A stretch of DNA of 64,000 nucleotides from Helicobacter_F equorum (GTDB lineage: Bacteria; Campylobacterota; Campylobacteria; Campylobacterales; Helicobacteraceae). The DNA lies in contig NZ_JBHRZM010000009.1 in assembly GCF_042649585.1 (NCBI RefSeq), positions 310,001 to 374,000 on the forward strand. The letters run 5' to 3'. The notes beneath the pieces were generated by a model. It was not told where the DNA came from. It ran no database searches and saw nothing but the letters and a program-made list of their open reading frames with translations. Both the position numbers and the translations under genes were made by a program. Of this stretch, positions 58,094 through 64,000 are shown one piece after another. Positions within the stretch are counted from its first letter, which is position 1; each line of letters opens with the position of its first letter.

Positions 58094-60640
58094 ATGCGTA
58101 TCACTTTTGGGACTAAATATAACCAAATGAATTATTATCAAGGCACGATGCAAAGTAAGCTTTCTGACATTAACACAAAAATTGCATCAGGACTAAAGAT
58201 TCAGTATGGATATCAAGATAGTTCAGTGTTTAATCAGAATCTAAAGCTCGAATATGAAGAATTAAACCTTGATCAAGGCATAGATAATTCTAATACCGCT
58301 TACACACGTACACTTAACACTGATAAGGCTTTGGCAGAGCTTTCTCAAACAGCGGTGCAATTTAATACCAAGCTCATTCAAGCAGCAAATGATATACATT
58401 CTCCTATCTCACGCGAGGCAATTGCACGAGATTTGGAAAAACTTAAAGAACATATGATTAATATTGCTAACACTTCAATTGGTGGGGAATTTCTCTTTGC
58501 TGGAAGTAATGTCAAGATTCGTCCTTTTGAACCTGATGGCACATATAAAGGAAATAATGAGCGTTTGGAAGCATTGATAAGCTCACGCAATCTTATGCCA
58601 TACAATATTACTGGTAATGAGCTCTTTTTTGGTAGGGATTCTGATAACTACAAAACCATTACCACTAATGTACGGAAGCTTAATCAAAGTAAGTTAAATC
58701 CTGATATTATGGATAGAATCCGCCGTGGCGATATCCCTGAAGAAGTGTATATTAAGGCTACTGACACCCTAAGGGATTTGTTGGGCGATGATGATAGGAT
58801 CACACATAATAATGGGAAAGAGTATTTTTATATGCGTGGTGTGCGTCCTGATGGCACAAGTTTTAAGAGTAAATTTTCTTTTGATGTGGGTTTTGGAGAT
58901 GAAAAAAACGCTACAAAAGTGCAAGATTTATTAGATAAGATAGGCAAGGAGTTTGGCAACACCTCTAAAAATAAGGTTGTGGATGTGAGTTTAAATTATT
59001 GGGGGCAAATTGAAATAAAAAATTTAGCACCCGGTAACGCAAATTTGGATTTTCATCTCATATCAAGCGATAAGGATGTAGAAAATCTTGATGAGCTTGC
59101 TTCCATAGGTGCAAAAGTTACGAGTTTTCAAAAGAGTCCATTCATAGGTGAATACTCACAAAATACCATTATGGCGTTGCGGGATAATTATGATTATAGA
59201 ATTTCTAAAATTCCTTCAACATTTCTTACCAAAGACAATGTTCCTGCCACACTTACAACAAAGGTTCGTGATGTTTTGCCAGAAGGTGTTGATACACTAG
59301 TTTTTGCCGGCACACGCCCAAATACTAATGATGGGAAAATAAATCCTGAACCTATAGAGGATCTAAAAATTACTATTGATGATTCTATGCAATTTCGTGA
59401 TATTATCAAGCAAGTGAGCATGTATTTTGGTGGCAAACTCGAGGGAGAGATGATTAATGGTGAATTGGTCTTTAGGGACAATAATGTCAAAAACAAAGAC
59501 AAAGACACTTATGAGCCTCCATTTAATGGTGAGAGCGGGTTTAGCTTTTCGCTTTCTACATATGGTAATGGGGAATTGCGCGATGGGCTTAGGAGTGATT
59601 ATAAGGCAGAATATGATAGATTGGCGTTTGAAAATCGCGGATCAAAATTAGTGTCTAACGTGCAGCAGATTCTAAGTGGCGGTATGGGATTTGCTAATGA
59701 TGATACCAAGCTTTCTGATGTTGCAGGTGGTAGCGTCGATGGACAGGTATATAATTTAAATCTTAGTGATCATAATGGTGTGCCACTCCAAGCACGCGTT
59801 ATGCTTAGCAATAAAGATGGATCGTTTTTGGTTATTCCAGATTCAAAGTCTAATCAAGAGATTCATATTCCGCTTTATAATCCACACGATGAACCCCCTG
59901 CGGTGAGTGTTACAAAAGCTGATGACTTAACATATAGGCAATTAATGGACGCTATTGGTATTGCACTGAATTATTCTAATCAAGATTCACAAGCATATAT
60001 CAATGCACAGCTAGAAGATGGCACACCAACGCAAGAAAGTAAAAGAGCTTTTGAATCTTTGCTTCAAGCCCAACAAGGCAAAATAGAAGTAGCCTTAACC
60101 CCACAAGGGCGTATACAGATTTCCGATCAAATGCGATCTATTTCGCGTATGAAATTTATGATCTATAATGATCAAAGCAATGATTTTTCCGAACAGGCAT
60201 TGCATGATCACACAACTTTTTTGACATTTAATGCCAATAATGCCCTCACAATCGACCAACCAGATATCAATTTTTTTGATGGGCTTGATGAAATGATTAA
60301 GGCTGTGCGTAATGGAATTTATCGACCAGACGCATATGGGGATAATTATGTGCCAGATATGCGCAATATCGGCATACAAAATAGCATTGAGCTTTTTGGG
60401 CATTTTAGCAACCACATAGAAAAGATGATTGCCCAAAATGGCGCACATGGAAGGAGTTTTGAAAATGCTTTGCGACGCAATGAAGTGCTTAAGGTGCAAA
60501 TTGCTTCTATCAAAAATGATAATATTGGCACCGATATGGCACAAACCTATAACCACTTTTCCAATCTCACGACGAACTACAATGCGGTTTTGGCTTCAAC
60601 AAGTCGCATTAATCAAATGTCATTGGTGAATTATCTATGA
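58094..60640 (+). CDS. flgL: Flagellar hook-associated protein 3 (hook-filament junction)
   Basis: FlgL links the hook to the filament. The N-terminus MRITFGTKYNQMNYYQGTMQ and the region SKLSDINTKIASGLKIQYGYQD form the D0/D1 coiled-coil typical of flagellin-like proteins, and the C-terminus DMAQTYNHFSNLTTNYNAVLASTSRINQMSLVNYL pairs with it. The large middle (about residues 190-700) is variable and surface-exposed. 848 residues is long for FlgL but normal in Helicobacter. A GTG at 58085 is in frame, yet AGGGGG (58077-58082) is only 2 nt from it and 11 nt from ATG 58094, so the ATG is preferred. The deacetylase-like gene overlaps its stop by 4 nt. Confidence 0.94.
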   Translation: MRITFGTKYNQMNYYQGTMQSKLSDINTKIASGLKIQYGYQDSSVFNQNLKLEYEELNLDQGIDNSNTAYTRTLNTDKALAELSQTAVQFNTKLIQAANDIHSPISREAIARDLEKLKEHMINIANTSIGGEFLFAGSNVKIRPFEPDGTYKGNNERLEALISSRNLMPYNITGNELFFGRDSDNYKTITTNVRKLNQSKLNPDIMDRIRRGDIPEEVYIKATDTLRDLLGDDDRITHNNGKEYFYMRGVRPDGTSFKSKFSFDVGFGDEKNATKVQDLLDKIGKEFGNTSKNKVVDVSLNYWGQIEIKNLAPGNANLDFHLISSDKDVENLDELASIGAKVTSFQKSPFIGEYSQNTIMALRDNYDYRISKIPSTFLTKDNVPATLTTKVRDVLPEGVDTLVFAGTRPNTNDGKINPEPIEDLKITIDDSMQFRDIIKQVSMYFGGKLEGEMINGELVFRDNNVKNKDKDTYEPPFNGESGFSFSLSTYGNGELRDGLRSDYKAEYDRLAFENRGSKLVSNVQQILSGGMGFANDDTKLSDVAGGSVDGQVYNLNLSDHNGVPLQARVMLSNKDGSFLVIPDSKSNQEIHIPLYNPHDEPPAVSVTKADDLTYRQLMDAIGIALNYSNQDSQAYINAQLEDGTPTQESKRAFESLLQAQQGKIEVALTPQGRIQISDQMRSISRMKFMIYNDQSNDFSEQALHDHTTFLTFNANNALTIDQPDINFFDGLDEMIKAVRNGIYRPDAYGDNYVPDMRNIGIQNSIELFGHFSNHIEKMIAQNGAHGRSFENALRRNEVLKVQIASIKNDNIGTDMAQTYNHFSNLTTNYNAVLASTSRINQMSLVNYL

Positions 60641-61419
60641 AAAATATACCTATCATTAGCTATCAGCACATTAGAGACAGAGCAGAATCTCAAAGCGTAA
60701 GTGTGGCGGAGTTTGAAAAACAGATTGCATATATAAAAAAGAAGGGTTATGAGTTTTTAAGCCTTGATGAATATGTGATGCTTAAATATAATACGGGGTC
60801 TTTAGAATCTAGCAAGAAAAAATATATTCTTGTAATTTTTGAAGGTGGTTGGAGAGATTTTTATACCAATGCTATGCCTGTATTGAGGCAATATAATGCC
60901 AAGGCAGCACTTTTTATTGCTACAGAATGGATTGATGAAGCCTCAAAACAAGCTATAAGCAATCCTAATACACAAAGTAGTGAACTCCCTCATGATGAAT
61001 CTATGATAGCGCTAAAAGAAAATCCTCGATCGGTGGTATGCACTTGGGAAGAGTTGCGACAAACACAAGATATTATCAGTTTTGGTTCTATGACGCACAC
61101 ATATCAGCTTTCAAATTATGTAATAAAGCCTTGGCACGAAGATTTACAACTTTCAAAAGATCTCATTTCACAACATCTTGGGATACAAACTACCCATTTG
61201 CTTTGGCCTCGTGGTGAGCATGATGCTACACTTTTACGCACTGCCAAAAAAATGGATTTTAAGGCATTTTATCTCAAGCAACATGGGTTAAACTTTCAGG
61301 ATTCTTGCTTGGATGAGAATACATATTGTGCTATGCGTAATAGCTTACCTTACTTGAAAAAAATTCTTTTTATTTGTAACAATGCTTTGAGATATAGGCT
61401 TTTTGGAGTCTTTTTATAA
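60637..61419 (+). CDS. NodB-fold polysaccharide deacetylase-like protein lacking catalytic aspartates
   Basis: A 260-residue protein with the layout of polysaccharide deacetylases: PIISYQHI at the start, FEKQIAYIKKKGYEFLSLDEYV, then the first catalytic strand ILVIFEGGWRDFYTNAMPVL. Active enzymes have F-D-D-G here; this protein has Phe68-Glu69-Gly70-Gly71, so both the general base and a metal ligand are gone. The second motif, normally HxxxH, reads HTYQL. The later WPRGEHDATLL matches motif 4 in outline. No signal peptide is evident. It overlaps flgL by 4 nt (ATGA) and precedes hsrA. It is likely a non-catalytic glycan-binding or structural protein with a flagellar link, but this is inference. 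Confidence 0.72.
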   Translation: MKNIPIISYQHIRDRAESQSVSVAEFEKQIAYIKKKGYEFLSLDEYVMLKYNTGSLESSKKKYILVIFEGGWRDFYTNAMPVLRQYNAKAALFIATEWIDEASKQAISNPNTQSSELPHDESMIALKENPRSVVCTWEELRQTQDIISFGSMTHTYQLSNYVIKPWHEDLQLSKDLISQHLGIQTTHLLWPRGEHDATLLRTAKKMDFKAFYLKQHGLNFQDSCLDENTYCAMRNSLPYLKKILFICNNALRYRLFGVFL

Positions 61420-61446
61420 GGTTTTTTAACAAAAAAATATTTTATG

Positions 61447-61455
61447 TGTTATAAT
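61447..61455 (+). promoter_or_regulatory. hsrA promoter (extended -10)
   Basis: TGTTATAAT, with TATAAT at 61450-61455, 45 nt before the hsrA start; no clear -35. Confidence 0.65.
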
Positions 61456-61499
61456 GCCTGGGTTTTTTAAGAGTTTGAATCTTGTAAGAGGGAAAGATT

Positions 61500-62180
61500 A
61501 TGCGAATTTTAATTATAGAGGATGATGTATCACTTAGCAAGGATCTTAGCGATACGCTTGGTGCAGGTGGTTATCAAACAGATATAGCTGAAAATATTAA
61601 AGATGGTGAGTATTTTATTAGTATCCGAAATTATGATTTGGTTATAAGCGGATACAATCTCTCTGATGGTGCGGGAGTGGAAATCATTCCTCAAGTGAAG
61701 GAAAAATCTCCGCGCACTCCTGTGATTATTATTTCTGACAAAGCGAATGCAGAGCGCGAAATTGAGGCTTTTAAAGATGGCGCCGATGATTTCATTGCAA
61801 AGCCACTTAATATGAAGGTGTTGCTTGTCCGCGTGGAAGCTAGACTCAAGTTTTGGGGATCTAGCGTGATTGAAATTGAAGATCTTGTGATTAACCCAGA
61901 TGAGGAAAAAATCACGTATAAGGGACAAGAAATCGAAGTGAAAGGCAAGCCTTTTGAGGTTCTAACGCATTTAGCACGACATCGCGATCAGATTGTATCC
62001 AAAGAGCAACTTTTAGATGCGATTTGGGAGGAGCCAGAGCTTGTAACCCCAAATGTTATCGAAGTAGCTATCAATCAGATTCGCCAAAAAATGGATAAGC
62101 CTCTTTGTATTAGCACCATTGAAACAGTGCGTCGCAGAGGTTATAGATTCTGTTATCCAAAAGCACCTAGCGAGAGCTAG
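61500..62180 (+). CDS. hsrA: HsrA-type orphan response regulator (HP1043-like), no phosphoacceptor aspartate
   Basis: An OmpR-family DNA-binding regulator, essential in H. pylori, where it acts without phosphorylation to control growth and redox genes. The receiver domain (1-118) keeps IIEDDVSL and ADDFIAKP, but the position of the phosphorylated Asp in YDLVISGYNLSDG is Gly51. The C-terminal winged helix (about 125-222) is almost the same as HP1043: GKPFEVLTHLARHRDQIVS, TPNVIEVAINQIRQKMDKPL, ETVRRRGYRFCYP. No sensor kinase is adjacent. Followed by the SRP RNA gene. Confidence 0.95.
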   Translation: MRILIIEDDVSLSKDLSDTLGAGGYQTDIAENIKDGEYFISIRNYDLVISGYNLSDGAGVEIIPQVKEKSPRTPVIIISDKANAEREIEAFKDGADDFIAKPLNMKVLLVRVEARLKFWGSSVIEIEDLVINPDEEKITYKGQEIEVKGKPFEVLTHLARHRDQIVSKEQLLDAIWEEPELVTPNVIEVAINQIRQKMDKPLCISTIETVRRRGYRFCYPKAPSES

Positions 62181-62246
62181 GGTTGCTTGTTGTTTGTAAG
62201 TTTAGTTTTTTCTAATTTTAAATTTTTCTTTAAGTCTAGCTTGTAT

Positions 62247-62252
62247 ATAATT
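62247..62252 (+). promoter_or_regulatory. SRP RNA promoter -10
   Basis: TATAAT at 62247-62252, 7 nt before the inferred RNA 5' end. Confidence 0.65.
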
Positions 62253-62258
62253 CATTTG

Positions 62259-62366
62259 CCCTCTTATAGACCTATGCAATAGGCTTCTAAGACAACACTT
62301 CAGGGTGGGAACACAGCAGAGTAACTTAGATTTTTGTGTGCCGTAGGTATCTGTATGGGGGTTCTT
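62259..62366 (+). ncRNA. ffs: Signal recognition particle RNA (4.5S, small type)
   Basis: The hairpin tip shows the SRP core in order: TTCAGGGTGGGAACACAGCAG (shown here as the Ffh-binding TCAGG, GGAA and AGCAG elements) near 62299-62318, then TGTGCCG at 62337-62343. The outer stem pairs GCCCTC at the 5' end with the GGGGG at 62357-62361, and AGACCTA with TAGGTATCT. Ffh binds this RNA to target membrane proteins. The gene lies alone between hsrA and fabG. Ends are approximate; the 5' end is set from the -10 box and the 3' end from the stem. Confidence 0.85.
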
Positions 62367-62412
62367 CTCAGATTCTTAGCTTTCTTAAAGCATTTCCTTA
62401 ATTGATCTTGGT

Positions 62413-62418
62413 TATAAT
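62413..62418 (+). promoter_or_regulatory. fabG promoter -10
   Basis: TATAAT in TCTTGGTTATAAT (62406-62418). The same 13-mer stands before acpP at 63245-63257. The fabG ATG is 50 nt downstream. Confidence 0.65.
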
Positions 62419-62467
62419 GTCTTTTGATGGTGTAACATCATATTTTTTTTACATAAAGGAATAGAGT

Positions 62468-63211
62468 ATGACTTTTGCTGGTAAAAATGTTCTTGTGACA
62501 GGTGGGAGTAGAAGTATAGGTGCTGAAATTTGTAGGGTATTGGCGAGTTATGGATTAAAAGTGTGGATTAATTATCGTAGCAAACCAGAAATTGCTGATG
62601 CACTTAAAAGCGAAATAGAATCTCAGGGTGGCAAAGCCGCGGTTGTGTGTTTTGATGCCACCGATGAAGAAGGATTCTCAAATGCTATCAAAGCGATTAT
62701 TGAAAGCGATGGAGCATTAGGATATCTTGTTAATAATGCAGGGATTACAAATGATAAACTTGCTATAAGAATGAGCACACAAGATTTTACGGGTGTGATT
62801 GATGCAAATTTGAAATCGGCATTTATCGGTGCTAGAGAATCGCTTAAGGTTATGAGCAAACAACGCTTCGGATCTGTGGTAAATATTTCCTCTATTGTGG
62901 GTGAAAGGGGCAACGCAGGACAAACAAATTATGCTGCAAGTAAGGGCGGTATGATTGCTATGACAAAAAGCTTCGCCTATGAGGGTGCACCTAGAAATAT
63001 ACGCTTTAATTGTGTAACACCGGGTTTTATTCGCACAGATATGACAGAAGTTCTCAAGGATGAGATTAAAGATATGTATATCAAAAATATTCCTCTAGCG
63101 AGATTTGGAGAAGCAAAGGAAGTTGCGAATGCTGTAGCGTTTCTTTTAAGTGATGAAGCAAGTTATATTACCGGTGAAGTTTTGAAGGTGAATGGTGGGC
63201 TTTATATGTAG
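62468..63211 (+). CDS. fabG: 3-oxoacyl-[ACP] reductase
   Basis: The NADPH-dependent ketoacyl reductase of type II fatty acid synthesis. A classical short-chain dehydrogenase: cofactor motif VLVTGGSRSIGAEI, NNAG in YLVNNAGITNDK, catalytic Ser and YxxxK in NISSIVGERGNAGQTNYAASKGG, and the end VAFLLSDEASYITGEVLKVNGGLYM. 247 residues. ATG follows AAAGGAA. The acpP gene follows after 90 nt with its own promoter. Confidence 0.96.
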   Translation: MTFAGKNVLVTGGSRSIGAEICRVLASYGLKVWINYRSKPEIADALKSEIESQGGKAAVVCFDATDEEGFSNAIKAIIESDGALGYLVNNAGITNDKLAIRMSTQDFTGVIDANLKSAFIGARESLKVMSKQRFGSVVNISSIVGERGNAGQTNYAASKGGMIAMTKSFAYEGAPRNIRFNCVTPGFIRTDMTEVLKDEIKDMYIKNIPLARFGEAKEVANAVAFLLSDEASYITGEVLKVNGGLYM

Positions 63212-63251
63212 GTTGGCTATAAAGTTTAAGGTTATTTTTGTTTTTCTTGGT

Positions 63252-63257
63252 TATAAT
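63252..63257 (+). promoter_or_regulatory. acpP promoter -10
   Basis: TATAAT at 63252-63257 within TCTTGGTTATAAT, shared exactly with the fabG promoter; 45 nt before the acpP start. Confidence 0.65.
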
Positions 63258-63301
63258 TCCGACTTGTTTGTAAGTTAATTCTAAATGCAAGGAGATTTTA
63301 T

Positions 63302-63532
63302 ATGGCACTTTTTGATGATGTAAAGGCAGTAATTGTTGAACAATTAGGTGTAAATGCTGATGAGGTGAAGGAAAATTCAAACTTTATCGATGATCTTAAT
63401 GCAGATTCATTGGATGTTGTTGAAATGATCATGGCACTTGAGGAAAAATTTGGTATTGAGATTCCAGATCAAGATGCTGAAGCTATCAAAACTGTAAAAG
63501 ATGTTGTAGGTTATATTGAAAAAGCTAAGTAA
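63302..63532 (+). CDS. acpP: Acyl carrier protein
   Basis: The acidic 76-residue carrier of growing acyl chains. The phosphopantetheine serine is in FIDDLNADSLDVVEMIM (Ser36). Ends VKDVVGYIEKAK. ATG follows AAGGAG. It is followed by an inverted repeat and then fabF, the standard fabG-acpP-fabF order. It also supplies acyl groups for lipid A. Confidence 0.97.
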   Translation: MALFDDVKAVIVEQLGVNADEVKENSNFIDDLNADSLDVVEMIMALEEKFGIEIPDQDAEAIKTVKDVVGYIEKAK

Positions 63533-63541
63533 TAAGTGATT

Positions 63542-63568
63542 TAGATTCTCTTTATTGTGGAGAATCTA
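63542..63568 (+). terminator. Hairpin between acpP and fabF
   Basis: Perfect 9-bp inverted repeat TAGATTCTC / GAGAATCTA around a 9-nt loop, followed by CCCTTT. The short T-run suggests partial termination, reducing fabF transcription relative to acpP. Confidence 0.6.
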
Positions 63569-63613
63569 CCCTTTAGAGTATTTTAATTTTATTACACTAT
63601 ACAAGGAGATTAT

Positions 63614-64000
63614 GTGCGTCGAGTAGTAGTAACAGGTCTTGGCATGATTAATTCACTAGGACTTAATAGGAGCGATTCTTTTAAGGCTATCATTGAGGGA
63701 AAAAGTGGAATTAAAAGAATTTCTTGTTTCGATGTGGAAAATTTTCCTGTAAAAATTGCTGGCGAAATTACCGATTTTAGCCCTGATGAAGTAATGGATC
63801 CCAAAGAAGTCAAAAAAGCTGATAGATTCATTCAACTTGCCCTCAAAGCTTCCAAGGAAGCCATGCTAGATTCTGGATTGCTCGAAAGTGATGGAAAAGT
63901 TAGTGCAAATATTGCTGATAACTTTGGTGTAAGTTCTGCGGCAGGGATTGGTGGACTTGGCAATATTGAAAAAAATTCTATAGTATGTGCCGAAAAAGGA
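63614..64000 (+). CDS. fabF: 3-oxoacyl-[ACP] synthase II (first 129 codons, runs off the window)
   Basis: Condensing enzyme that elongates acyl-ACP with malonyl-ACP. The visible part, MRRVVVTGLGMINSLGLNRSDSF and IKRISCFDVENFPVKIAGEI, is the N-terminal thiolase-like half; the active-site Cys and two His are outside the window. Start is GTG 63614, 5 nt after AAGGAG (63603-63608); the ATG at 63612 is in another frame and meets a stop at once. Confidence 0.95.
   Translation, partial: MRRVVVTGLGMINSLGLNRSDSFKAIIEGKSGIKRISCFDVENFPVKIAGEITDFSPDEVMDPKEVKKADRFIQLALKASKEAMLDSGLLESDGKVSANIADNFGVSSAAGIGGLGNIEKNSIVCAEKG

Noticed and set aside
1..64000. tRNA genes, rRNA genes, transposases and riboswitches
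   Set aside because: Intergenic gaps were read for these and none was recognised; the SRP RNA and tracrRNA are the only RNA genes I can support.

Overview
This window reads as a stretch of chromosome from a Helicobacter species (Campylobacterota). The evidence is AT-rich DNA, the gene order mqnD-recA-eno-ftsB-like-AMIN-aroK known from H. pylori, an HsrA-type orphan response regulator, a NifS/NifU iron-sulfur pair, the futalosine-route gene mqnD, an unusual secretion-free FlgL/FliF flagellar set, and a CRISPR-Cas locus very close to that of Campylobacter jejuni. I cannot name the species from sequence alone.

Layout. 1-5574: start of fliF (TTG start, runs off the left edge), hisC, a phosphomannomutase, pyrC and waaA. 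5695-12080: a glycosylation island of seven genes (UbiA-type prenyltransferase of the decaprenyl-phosphate phosphoribosyltransferase kind, two membrane glycosyltransferases, GtrA, a small SMR-like flippase component, an NAD-dependent epimerase, a methyltransferase). Five of the seven carry a G10-G13 homopolymer. As sequenced, the prenyltransferase and the methyltransferase are frame-shifted OFF and the two glycosyltransferases are ON. 12102-38308: ordinary housekeeping genes (dapB, prfA, rpsT, glmM, lspA, amt, tmk, coaD, pheST, aroA, ansA, ispH, panC, hypF, a MATE exporter, aroK, eno, recA, mqnD) and a GT90 glycosyltransferase.

38405-43326: a complete minimal type II-C CRISPR system, cas9-cas1-cas2, followed by a tracrRNA on the minus strand whose anti-repeat is a perfect 24-nt complement of the crRNA repeat, then five identical 36-nt repeats with four 30-nt spacers. 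The outermost repeat is fused in frame to the end of a 1535-codon mobile-element gene (43309-47916, minus strand) that carries two PBECR-like modules and stops just before where a helicase/methyltransferase core should begin. The last five residues and the stop codon of that gene are made of CRISPR repeat. Beyond it lies a broken Sel1-repeat (Hcp-like) gene. This junction is the most unusual structure in the window.

48364-57785, minus strand: trxB, a periplasmic ankyrin-repeat protein, HIT protein, murF, acylphosphatase, a hydrolase, ddl, a phase-variable (OFF) acyltransferase, nifU and nifS. 58094-64000, plus strand: flgL, a deacetylase-fold protein that has lost its catalytic aspartates, hsrA, the SRP RNA gene, fabG, acpP and the start of fabF. 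The surface-glycan genes (manB, waaA, the island, GT90, the acyltransferase) together suggest a surface carbohydrate that is heavily varied by slipped-strand mispairing, while the CRISPR locus and its fused gene record a conflict with a mobile element. No tRNA, rRNA or insertion-sequence transposase was seen.
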